Part shown: positions 1 to 5,177 of the stretch, in pieces
Numbering within the stretch: position 1 is the first letter of the stretch
How the letters are laid out: every line of letters begins with the position of its first letter
Source of the DNA: an uncultured Lachnospiraceae bacterium
GTDB lineage: Bacteria; Bacillota; Clostridia; Lachnospirales; Lachnospiraceae
Length of the DNA stretch: 5,177 nucleotides
Assembly: GCA_945834545.1 (NCBI GenBank)
Contig: CAMAHO010000152.1
Span: 1 to 5,177, forward strand
Direction of reading: 5' to 3'
Notes under the pieces: generated by a model
Seen by the model: the letters and a program-made list of their open reading frames with translations, nothing else
Databases searched by the model: none
What the model was told of the DNA's origin: nothing
Position numbers and translations under genes: made by a program

Positions 1-202
1 GATATACTACACACACAAGGATGTATTTTACTATTTGCCCTTCGAAATGCTCTATTATTTTTGGAATCGATGTCAGGAGGGCGGAAGGAAAAGCTTTCGT
101 TTTGATGAACTAAATCCCAGTTATATTTTACCAAAGACACAGGGAGTGTTAGTGCCTTATCTGGAAGGAATCAAAATAGATCTCCAGGATAGAGAAGAGT
201 AG
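1..202 (+). CDS. recU: Holliday junction resolvase RecU, C-terminal part (5' end outside window)
   Basis: The frame is open from the left edge (first whole codon at base 2) to the TAG at 200-202, giving 66 residues. RecU is the Firmicutes resolvase that cleaves four-way junctions during recombination and chromosome segregation. The fragment shows the family's C-terminal pattern: a YYLPFEML stretch leading to a Trp (bases 62-64), then GGRKS at bases 80-94 followed by an aromatic/basic stretch. The GGRKS-type motif after the conserved Trp is what I recognise from RecU. The catalytic acidic residues and the stalk lie upstream of the window and cannot be checked. It ends with PYLEGIKIDLQDREE, a tail that resembles clostridial RecU as I remember it. 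It is followed by the his promoter after 10 bases and has no visible terminator, so its transcription may run into the his operon. Identification rests on a short fragment; the alternative is an unrelated small protein. Confidence 0.82.
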   Translation, partial: IYYTHKDVFYYLPFEMLYYFWNRCQEGGRKSFRFDELNPSYILPKTQGVLVPYLEGIKIDLQDREE

Positions 203-212
203 AATGTAGATG

Positions 213-241
213 TTGACAACAATGATTTATCGTGCTACTAT
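213..241 (+). promoter_or_regulatory. Sigma-A type promoter of the his operon (extended -10)
   Basis: A perfect -35 box TTGACA lies at 213-218. A 17-base spacer separates it from the -10 box TACTAT at 236-241, which is preceded by TG at 233-234 (TGC-TACTAT, an extended -10). Transcription would be expected to start near 248-250, giving a leader of only about 36-38 bases before hisZ. That is too short for a T-box riboswitch or a leader-peptide attenuator, so control is more likely by a DNA-binding protein at the overlapping palindrome. The start site is inferred from spacing only. Confidence 0.82.
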
Positions 242-271
242 GCTAATGCATTAGCACATTAGCACGATAAA
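226..271. promoter_or_regulatory. 46-base palindromic operator overlapping the his promoter
   Basis: The two 23-base halves are symmetric about 248/249. The outer arms TTTATCGTGCTA (226-237) and TAGCACGATAAA (260-271) are perfect reverse complements. The inner TGCTAATG|CATTAGCA (241-256) is a perfect 16-base palindrome. Only CTA (238-240) against CAT (257-259) breaks the symmetry, at two of its three positions. The site covers the end of the spacer, the -10 box and the presumed start point, the usual placement of a repressor operator. The central 18 bases (240-257) match the symmetrised TrpR operator at 11 positions as I recall it, and a TrpR-family histidine repressor (HisR/YerC) has been proposed in Firmicutes. 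Assignment to that regulator is inference. It lacks a T-run and is not an intrinsic terminator. Confidence 0.75.
232..265. repeat. Four 8-base half-sites, ATTAGCAC type, in the operator
   Basis: ATTAGCAC occurs as an exact tandem pair at 250-257 and 258-265. On the other side of the centre are two inverted copies: GTGCTACT (232-239) and ATGCTAAT (240-247), each with one change from GTGCTAAT. Two nested inverted pairs result, with neighbouring half-sites offset by 8 bases. This arrangement suggests more than one repressor dimer could bind side by side, as TrpR does on its operators. The number of bound dimers cannot be read from sequence. Confidence 0.75.
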
Positions 272-273
272 GT

Positions 274-280
274 GAAAGGG
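274..280 (+). promoter_or_regulatory. Ribosome binding site of hisZ
   Basis: GAAAGGG ends 5 bases before the ATG at 286-288 and directly follows the operator palindrome, which ends at 271. It fixes the hisZ start. In a transcript reading through from recU the folded palindrome would end only two bases upstream of this site. Confidence 0.7.
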
Positions 281-285
281 AATAT

Positions 286-1416
286 ATGAGCAAAAGAATT
301 ATACATACACCGGAAGGTGTTCGGGATATTTACGGAAAAGAATATACCAGACAGCTGCAGTTGCAGGAAACCATACGCAATGTCATAAAACAATATGGGT
401 ATGATGACATACAGACTCCAACCTTTGAGTTTTTTGATGTGTTTTCCAAAGAAATTGGGACGACGCCTAGTCAGGAGTTATATAAATTCTTTGACAAAGA
501 AAATAATACATTGGTGTTAAGGCCGGATTTTACGCCGGCTATAGCACGTTGTGCTTCAAAGTATTTTATGGATGAGACGGAGCCAATCAGACTTTGCTAC
601 CTGGGTAATACCTATACCAATACAAACAATCTTCAAGGGAAGCTTAAGGAAGTAACCCAGATGGGAGTGGAACTAATAAATGATGATTCTGTGGAAGCCG
701 ATGCTGAAATGATCAGCCTGGTTGTTGATGCACTTAAGGCAAGTGGGGTACCTAAATTTCAAATTGCCATTGGAGAAGCAGAATACTTCAAAGGTCTTTG
801 CGAGGAGGCAGGCTTGGACGAAGAGACCGAAAAGCAGTTAAGAGCCTTTGTCTCCGGGAAGAATTATTTTGCTGTGGAACAGCTTCTTCAGGATTGTAAT
901 GTTTCCGAATATTATAAGGAAATCTTTTTACGAATTGCTGATATTTTTGGAAATATGGGTTCCCTGACTGAGGCGAGAGCTTTGGTTAAGAATGAGCGCT
1001 CTGTCTATGCCATTGACAGACTGGAAAAGCTGTATCAGGTATTAAAGCTGTATCAGGTGGAGGAGTATATTTCCTTTGATTTAGGTATGGTTAGTAAGTA
1101 TCATTACTATACCGGTGTGATATTCAAAGCCTTTACTACCGGCATCGGAAATGCAGTCGTAACCGGAGGTCGTTATGATAAGCTGTTGGGACATTTCGGC
1201 AAGCAGGCACCTGCCATCGGTTTTGCCATTGTCGTAGACCATTTACTGGAGGCTTTGATGAGACAACAGGTTCCCATTCAGTTAAAGAAACAGAAGCATG
1301 TTTTGCAATATGATCCGAATGACGAGAAGGATTATGTAAACAAACTGCAGGAATGTATTGCTCTGAGAACTGCAGGAGAATATGTTGAATTAAAAGCTGC
1401 TTCCAGTAAAAGCTGA
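286..1416 (+). CDS. hisZ: ATP phosphoribosyltransferase regulatory subunit HisZ
   Basis: HisZ is a histidyl-tRNA synthetase paralogue without aminoacylation activity. It joins the short HisG to form the hetero-octameric enzyme for the first step of histidine synthesis, and carries histidine feedback control. The 376 residues show a class II synthetase-like core: TPEGVRDIY near the start, LRPDFTPAIAR (about 78-88), a degenerate motif-2 region with GKLKEVTQMGVE (118-129), FDLGMVSKYHYYTG (264-277) and GGRYDKLLG (294-302) followed by AIGF (310-313). HisRS would show its RGLDYYTG-type histidine motif and an arginine-bearing motif 2; here these read MVSKYHYYTG and YLGNTYT, favouring HisZ. The next gene being a short HisG settles the matter. 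The C-terminal anticodon-binding-like part is curtailed: only about 40 residues follow KKQKHVLQY. ATG at 286 has a good ribosome site and matches the usual N-terminus. It is the first gene of the operon, 32 bases from hisG. Confidence 0.95.
   Translation: MSKRIIHTPEGVRDIYGKEYTRQLQLQETIRNVIKQYGYDDIQTPTFEFFDVFSKEIGTTPSQELYKFFDKENNTLVLRPDFTPAIARCASKYFMDETEPIRLCYLGNTYTNTNNLQGKLKEVTQMGVELINDDSVEADAEMISLVVDALKASGVPKFQIAIGEAEYFKGLCEEAGLDEETEKQLRAFVSGKNYFAVEQLLQDCNVSEYYKEIFLRIADIFGNMGSLTEARALVKNERSVYAIDRLEKLYQVLKLYQVEEYISFDLGMVSKYHYYTGVIFKAFTTGIGNAVVTGGRYDKLLGHFGKQAPAIGFAIVVDHLLEALMRQQVPIQLKKQKHVLQYDPNDEKDYVNKLQECIALRTAGEYVELKAASSKS
1026..1058 (+). repeat. 15-base direct repeat inside hisZ
   Basis: AAAGCTGTATCAGGT occurs at 1026-1040 and again at 1044-1058, an 18-base period that keeps the reading frame and encodes KLYQV-L-KLYQV. 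From memory, other HisZ proteins have the same length here, so this looks like local sequence similarity between neighbouring helix turns and not an insertion. Confidence 0.6.
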
Positions 1417-1430
1417 TATGTGCCGATACA

Positions 1431-1437
1431 GAAAGGA
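1431..1437 (+). promoter_or_regulatory. Ribosome binding site of hisG
   Basis: GAAAGGA lies 11 bases before the ATG at 1449, slightly longer spacing than the other genes here. A nearer ATG at 1439 is in another frame, and the 1449 start gives the expected HisG N-terminus (YLTFALGKGRL), so 1449 is preferred. Confidence 0.6.
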
Positions 1438-1448
1438 TATGATATACT

Positions 1449-2105
1449 ATGAATTGTGATACCTACTTGACCTTTGCTCTGGGAAAAGGCCGATTAGCAA
1501 ATAAAACCTTAGATTTGTTATCTCAGCTGGGAATCCGATGTGATGAGATTTTGGATAAATCTACCAGAAAACTGATTTTTGTGAATGAGGAGCTTAAGCT
1601 TCGATTTTTCCTAGCCAAAGGACCCGATGTGCCTACTTATGTAGAGCTTGGTGCTGCAGATATCGGCGTGGTAGGAAAAGATACCATTATGGAGGAAAAC
1701 CGAAATGTGTACGAGATTTTGGACCTGGGCTTTGGAAAGTGTAAAATGTGCGTTTGCGGTCCGGAAAGTGCACGGGAGCTATTGCAGCATCACGAGAGAA
1801 TACGGGTTGCCAGCAAATATCCCAATATTGCCAAAGAATACTTCTACGACAAGAAACATCAGACTGTGGATATTATCAAATTAAATGGTTCCGTAGAGCT
1901 GGGGCCTATCGTAGAGCTATCAGATGTGATTGTGGATATTGTAGAAACCGGCTCCACACTAAAGGAAAACGGTCTGGCAGTTTTAGAGGAGATTTGTCCT
2001 TTATCTGCCAGAATGATTGTAAATCCTGTGAGCCTTCAGATGCAAAGAGAGAGGATACAGGAGCTTGTAGCCGGAATCAGAGCGCTACAAAATAAAGAAT
2101 TCTAG
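1449..2105 (+). CDS. hisG: ATP phosphoribosyltransferase catalytic subunit, short form (HisG-S)
   Basis: HisG transfers the phosphoribosyl group of PRPP to N1 of ATP, giving PR-ATP, the committed step of histidine synthesis in the cytosol. At 218 residues it is the short form, which lacks the C-terminal regulatory domain of the about 300-residue long form and needs HisZ for activity; hisZ lies directly upstream. Visible motifs are LTFALGKGRL (7-16), the LGAADIGVVGKD stretch (about residues 68-79), the ELGPIVELSDVIVDIVETG region (residues about 150-168) and the PRPP-binding loop E166-T-G-S-T-L171. The C-terminus (RIQELVAGIRAL) matches where short HisG proteins normally end, so it is complete. 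Histidine feedback is expected to act through HisZ. The gap to hisD is 20 bases and holds AGAGGAAAG as ribosome site for the next gene. Nothing unusual is visible. Confidence 0.96.
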   Translation: MNCDTYLTFALGKGRLANKTLDLLSQLGIRCDEILDKSTRKLIFVNEELKLRFFLAKGPDVPTYVELGAADIGVVGKDTIMEENRNVYEILDLGFGKCKMCVCGPESARELLQHHERIRVASKYPNIAKEYFYDKKHQTVDIIKLNGSVELGPIVELSDVIVDIVETGSTLKENGLAVLEEICPLSARMIVNPVSLQMQRERIQELVAGIRALQNKEF

Positions 2106-2125
2106 AAAACAAAGAGGAAAGTAAG

Positions 2126-3421
2126 ATGCGTATCGTTAATTTGACCAAGGAAACAAAGACAAATCTTTTACAGGATTTATTAAAGAGAAGCCCTAACAGC
2201 TATCCCCAATACGAATCCACGGTGGCTGAAATCCTAGAGCAGGTGCGAACCAGACAGGATCAGGCTGTCTTTGAATATACAGCTAAGTTTGATGGCTTTG
2301 AGCTAACACCGGAGAATATCAAGGTTACTCCTGAAGAAATCCGGGAGGCCTATTCCAGCATGGATGATAAGCTTATTGAAGTGATTCGTAAGTCCAGTGA
2401 AAATATAAAACAGTTTCACGAAAAACAGCTTCGCAACAGCTGGTTTGACGCAAAGCCGGACGGCACCTTGTTGGGAGTAAAAATCACACCCATAAACAGA
2501 GTTGGTGTCTATGTGCCCGGGGGCAAGGCTGCCTATCCCTCCAGTGTACTTATGAATGTGATTCCGGCAAAGGTAGCAGGGGTTGAAGAAATTGTTATGG
2601 TTACCCCTCCCGGGAAAGACGGAAAGATTAATCCCGGAACTCTTGTTGCAGCAGATATTGCAGGTGTAAACACCATCTATAAAGTCGGAGGAGCCCAGGC
2701 AATCGCTGCATTAGCATACGGCACAGAGTCCATTCCCAAGGTGGACAAAATCACCGGTCCCGGTAATATCTTTGTGGCTTTAGCAAAGAAAGCCGTGTAT
2801 GGACATGTGAGCATTGATTCCATTGCCGGCCCCAGTGAAATTTTGGTTTTGGCGGATGAAAGTGCCAATCCCCGGTATGTTGCAGCGGATTTATTGAGCC
2901 AGGCGGAGCACGACGAATTGGCAAGTGCCATATTGATTACGACCTCAAAGGAATTGGCAGAACAAACCAGCCTGGAGGTGGCGCGTTTCACAGAAACACT
3001 TAGCAGAAAAGAGATCATTCAGAAGTCTTTGGATAACTACGGCTATATCTTGCTTGCCGACACCATGGAGGATGCCATTGATGCCGTAAATGAGATTGCT
3101 TCCGAACACCTGGAGATTTTGACGAAGAATCCCTTTGACACCATGACAAAGATTAAAAATGCCGGTGCAATCTTCCTTGGAGAGTATGCATCAGAGCCAC
3201 TTGGTGATTATTTTGCAGGCCCAAATCATATTCTTCCTACGAATGGTACGGCAAAATTTTTCTCACCCTTAAATGTAGATGATTTCCTGAAGAAGAGCAG
3301 CATTATTTCTTATTCAAGAGAGGCTCTTCAAAAAGTACATAAGGATATTGAACTCTTCGCTGAAAGTGAAGGCCTAACCGCTCACGCTAACAGCATAAAG
3401 GTTCGATTTGATCAAGAATAA
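2126..3421 (+). CDS. hisD: Histidinol dehydrogenase
   Basis: HisD is a zinc- and NAD-dependent enzyme that oxidises L-histidinol through histidinal to L-histidine, the last two steps of the pathway, as a cytosolic homodimer. The 431 residues match the usual length of about 430. Recognisable blocks in order are GVYVPGGKAAYPSSVLMN (about 128-145), KVGGAQAIAALAYGT, the signature region KITGPGN through IDSIAGPSEILVLAD (about 209-244), SQAEHDE with Gln259 and zinc-ligand His262, SEHLE with catalytic Glu327 and His328, GDYFAGPNHILPT with Asp361, and the C-terminal His420 in LTAHANS. These correspond to the Gln259, His262, Glu326, His327, Asp360 and His419 known from E. coli HisD, so the active site looks intact. 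The ATG at 2126 has an AGAGGAAAG site five bases upstream. hisB starts 17 bases after the stop, in keeping with cotranscription. Confidence 0.98.
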   Translation: MRIVNLTKETKTNLLQDLLKRSPNSYPQYESTVAEILEQVRTRQDQAVFEYTAKFDGFELTPENIKVTPEEIREAYSSMDDKLIEVIRKSSENIKQFHEKQLRNSWFDAKPDGTLLGVKITPINRVGVYVPGGKAAYPSSVLMNVIPAKVAGVEEIVMVTPPGKDGKINPGTLVAADIAGVNTIYKVGGAQAIAALAYGTESIPKVDKITGPGNIFVALAKKAVYGHVSIDSIAGPSEILVLADESANPRYVAADLLSQAEHDELASAILITTSKELAEQTSLEVARFTETLSRKEIIQKSLDNYGYILLADTMEDAIDAVNEIASEHLEILTKNPFDTMTKIKNAGAIFLGEYASEPLGDYFAGPNHILPTNGTAKFFSPLNVDDFLKKSSIISYSREALQKVHKDIELFAESEGLTAHANSIKVRFDQE

Positions 3422-3438
3422 GAGGAAGGAATGAGGAT

Positions 3439-4029
3439 ATGAGCAGAACGGCAAGCCTTACACGTAAGACAAAAGAGACAGATATTACAATTTCCTTGCA
3501 ATTGGATGGTACAGGAACATCAAATATATCCACCGGCATAGGATTCTTCAATCATATGCTGCAGGGCTTTGCAAAGCACGGCTTTCTTGACTTGGATGTT
3601 ACAGTAAAGGGTGACTTGGAGGTGGATGGCCATCATACCGTGGAGGATACCGGAATTGTATTAGGCCAGGCCATTGCAAATAGTCTGGGAGATAAAGCCG
3701 GTATCAACAGATATGGGTATTTTATTCTTCCTATGGATGATGCCTTAGTTTTATGTGCAGTAGACTTGTGCGGCAGACCATATTTCAATTATGAATATCA
3801 GTTTAGTACAGAGAAAATAGGAGACTTGGACACAGAATTAATCCGAGAATTCTTCTATGCAATATCCTATTCAGCCGGTATGAATTTGCACCTTCAGGTA
3901 TTGGCAGGACAGAATAGCCATCACATTGCGGAAGCTATGTTTAAGGCGTTTTCCAAGGCGTTAGCGATGGCTGTTTCCATGAATCCCAAGGTGGAGGGAG
4001 TACTTAGCACGAAAGGAAGTCTGGAATAA
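3439..4029 (+). CDS. hisB: Imidazoleglycerol-phosphate dehydratase (monofunctional HisB)
   Basis: The enzyme dehydrates imidazoleglycerol phosphate to imidazoleacetol phosphate, using manganese, and forms a 24-subunit shell in characterised members. The 196 residues cover only the dehydratase; the N-terminal histidinol-phosphatase domain of enterobacterial HisB is absent, so a separate phosphatase must exist elsewhere. The diagnostic repeats are present: GIGFFNHML (33-41) with metal-ligand His39, DGHHTVED (63-70) with His65, His66 and Glu69, His151 in the LHLQVL stretch, and NSHHIAE (159-165) with His161, His162 and Glu165. The C-terminal VLSTKGSLE is the normal family end. One small oddity is Asn38, where most members I recall have Asp before the conserved His. 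The start at 3439 is supported by an AGAGGAAGGA ribosome site. The stop TAA at 4027-4029 touches the next gene's ATG. Confidence 0.97.
   Translation: MSRTASLTRKTKETDITISLQLDGTGTSNISTGIGFFNHMLQGFAKHGFLDLDVTVKGDLEVDGHHTVEDTGIVLGQAIANSLGDKAGINRYGYFILPMDDALVLCAVDLCGRPYFNYEYQFSTEKIGDLDTELIREFFYAISYSAGMNLHLQVLAGQNSHHIAEAMFKAFSKALAMAVSMNPKVEGVLSTKGSLE
4011..4019 (+). promoter_or_regulatory. Ribosome binding site of the HisA/F-like-HisIE gene, inside hisB
   Basis: GAAAGGAAG lies within the last hisB codons, 10 bases before the ATG at 4030. With stop and start codons adjacent (TAA-ATG), ribosomes finishing hisB could restart directly, suggesting translational coupling. It also decides the start of the fusion gene at its HisA/F-like domain, so that domain is translated and not leftover DNA. 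Confidence 0.65.
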
Positions 4030-5177
4030 ATGACAAAGAAATTTATCGCATCTATTTATCTAATGAAAGGTAAAGCTATACGAAGTCTTAAGGACCAAAC
4101 CATTATGGAATTGGACCCGGTTCGTTTAGTGAAAGCATATTGTGAACAAAACATCGATGAACTGATGGTTTTTGATTTATCCCAGAAAGATGCAGAGCAT
4201 GAGGAGGCTTTGGATTGTATTAAGGAGATTTGCGAAGCCTGTGAAGTGGATGTCATCGGTTTAGGTAATATCAAACGTATGGAAGACGTGAAAAAACTAC
4301 TGTACGCCGGTTGTAAGAGGGCAGTTCTTGATTTTGATTTAGAATCTAATCGAGCTATCTTGGAGGAGGTTTCCCTAAAATTTGGAAAAGAGAAAATCCT
4401 TGCCGGCTTTTCCGAGGCGGAATCTTTTCTGCAAAACACGGATGTGCTGAACAAATTTGTGAGTGGTCTTGTTATTCTAAACTCCCATATAACAGCACAA
4501 ATTGAGGATAAAATCCAGATTCCTACCTATGTACAACTAAATCAGGCACCACTAAATCAGCTTTTAGATGTGCTGAAAAAGCCTTATATCGCCGGAATTA
4601 CCGGTAATACTGTTAATGATAATGTAAATGAAATTCTTACCTTAAAGGATATGTGTAAGGAGCAGGGCTATGAGGTGGAAGGCCTACAGGCTGCAATCCC
4701 CTTTTCGGAGCTTACTTTAAATTCGGATGGGTTGATACCTGTTATAGTGCAGGATTATAAGACCAAAGAGGTTCTAATGATGGCTTACATGAATGAGCAG
4801 GCTTATCTGGACACCCTTCGAACCGGCAAGATGAATTATTATAGCAGAAGCCGTAAAAGTCAATGGCTCAAGGGAGAGACCAGCGGACATTTCCAGTATG
4901 TGAAAGCCTTACAGGCGGATTGCGATAAGGATACCCTGTTAGCTACCGTTTCTCAGGTAGGTGCAGCCTGTCATACCGGTGCAAAATCTTGCTTCTTTAA
5001 CGAAATTGCTAAGAAAAATTATGCCGAACCTGACAATCCATTACAGGTGTTTGAAGAGGTATTCTCTGTCATTAAGGATCGAAAGGTTCACCCCAAGGAA
5101 GGTTCTTACACCAATTACCTCTTTGACAAGGGCATTGATAAAATATTAAAAAAGCTGGGTGAGGAAGCAACAGAGAT
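4030..5177 (+). CDS. hisIE: HisA/HisF-like pseudoenzyme domain fused to HisI-HisE (3' end outside window)
   Basis: An open frame of 382 codons runs from the ATG right after the hisB stop to the window edge. Residues 1 to about 217 resemble a HisA/HisF (beta/alpha)8 barrel: KKFIASIYLMKGKAI at the start, LDPVRLVKAY, DELMVFDL, IGLGNIKRMEDVKKLLYAG (76-94) and AVLDFDL. Tyr10 stands where the first catalytic Asp belongs, Phe127 where the second belongs, and the GGGI loop reads GLGNI, so isomerase or cyclase activity is not expected. Residues about 226-324 are HisI, PR-AMP cyclohydrolase: DGLIPVIVQD, YYSRSRKSQW, KGETSG (281-286), DCDKD (297-301) and CHTGAKSCF. Cys298, Cys314 and Cys321 have the 16 and 7 residue spacing of the zinc cysteines. 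From about 338 comes HisE, PR-ATP diphosphatase, with SYTNYL and GEEATE (Glu378, Glu379, Glu382), a MazG-like metal motif. The remaining HisE half lies beyond the window. HisIE performs steps 2 and 3, yielding ProFAR, the substrate of HisA. The HisI/HisE call is secure; the role of the extra domain is unknown. Confidence 0.92.
   Translation, partial: MTKKFIASIYLMKGKAIRSLKDQTIMELDPVRLVKAYCEQNIDELMVFDLSQKDAEHEEALDCIKEICEACEVDVIGLGNIKRMEDVKKLLYAGCKRAVLDFDLESNRAILEEVSLKFGKEKILAGFSEAESFLQNTDVLNKFVSGLVILNSHITAQIEDKIQIPTYVQLNQAPLNQLLDVLKKPYIAGITGNTVNDNVNEILTLKDMCKEQGYEVEGLQAAIPFSELTLNSDGLIPVIVQDYKTKEVLMMAYMNEQAYLDTLRTGKMNYYSRSRKSQWLKGETSGHFQYVKALQADCDKDTLLATVSQVGAACHTGAKSCFFNEIAKKNYAEPDNPLQVFEEVFSVIKDRKVHPKEGSYTNYLFDKGIDKILKKLGEEATE

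Noticed and set aside
8..17. ACACACACA-like dinucleotide run
   Set aside because: It is very short, lies in the recU coding frame, and has no further significance.
210..254. A 14-codon open frame (starting MLTTMIYR) upstream of hisZ as a his leader peptide
   Set aside because: It has one His codon, no ribosome site, and lies mostly upstream of the expected transcription start, so it cannot act as a His-rich attenuator leader.
226..271. Palindrome as an intrinsic terminator of recU
   Set aside because: No T-run follows on either strand, the inner arms are AT-rich, and the promoter elements overlap it, so the operator reading fits better.
203..285. T-box riboswitch upstream of the his operon
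   Set aside because: The gap is only 83 bases, the expected leader under 40, and no T-box motif or terminator-antiterminator pair is visible.
286..1416. Histidyl-tRNA synthetase (hisS) instead of hisZ
   Set aside because: Motif 2 and the histidine-binding motif are degenerate, most of the anticodon-binding domain is missing, and the gene directly precedes a short-form hisG.
1748..2095. Open frame of 115 codons on the + strand inside hisG
   Set aside because: It overlaps hisG completely in another frame, has a composition rich in Arg, Cys and Ser typical of shadow frames, and resembles no family.
2677..3018. Open frame on the - strand inside hisD
   Set aside because: It is antisense to conserved HisD active-site blocks and shows no recognisable domain or ribosome site.
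4056..4454. Open frame on the - strand opposite the HisA/F-like domain
   Set aside because: The + strand frame is continuous, homologous to HisA/HisF and leads into HisI; the antisense frame is Ser-rich with no recognisable motif.
4961..5149. Short + strand open frame of 62 codons inside the HisI-HisE region
   Set aside because: It overlaps the zinc-binding HisI segment and HisE in another frame and is a chance frame.

Overview
The window carries the promoter-proximal part of a histidine biosynthesis operon, all genes on the + strand. It probably comes from a low-to-mid GC Clostridia bacterium, most likely Lachnospiraceae. The reasons are a RecU-type Holliday junction resolvase (a Firmicutes protein), the short HisG plus HisZ form of ATP phosphoribosyltransferase, purine-rich Shine-Dalgarno sites, and protein sequences that look clostridial. 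The family-level placement is from memory of protein style, not from a search.

Layout: (1) bases 1-202 are the 3' end of recU. (2) Bases 203-285 are the only real intergenic region. They hold a strong extended -10 promoter (TTGACA, 17-base spacer, TACTAT) embedded in a 46-base imperfect palindrome made of four 8-base half-sites, which looks like a repressor operator of TrpR-like design. (3) Bases 286-4029 hold hisZ, hisG, hisD and hisB, separated by only 32, 20 and 17 bases. (4) From 4030 to the window end, starting on the base after the hisB stop codon, runs a fusion gene cut by the window edge. It encodes an N-terminal HisA/HisF-like TIM-barrel domain that has lost both catalytic aspartates, followed by intact HisI and the first half of HisE.

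Pathway: HisG/HisZ condense ATP and PRPP to PR-ATP (step 1). HisE and HisI convert PR-ATP to PR-AMP and then ProFAR (steps 2-3). HisB dehydrates imidazoleglycerol phosphate (step 6 in the usual numbering), and HisD oxidises histidinol to histidine (last two steps). Genes for HisA, HisH, HisF, HisC and histidinol-phosphate phosphatase are not in the window.

The two points most worth a second look are the HisA/F-like pseudoenzyme domain tethered to HisIE and the promoter-operator palindrome, whose departures from symmetry include the two bases that build the -10 box. The genes are otherwise ordinary, with intact catalytic motifs. I see no mobile element, RNA gene, CRISPR array or intrinsic terminator.
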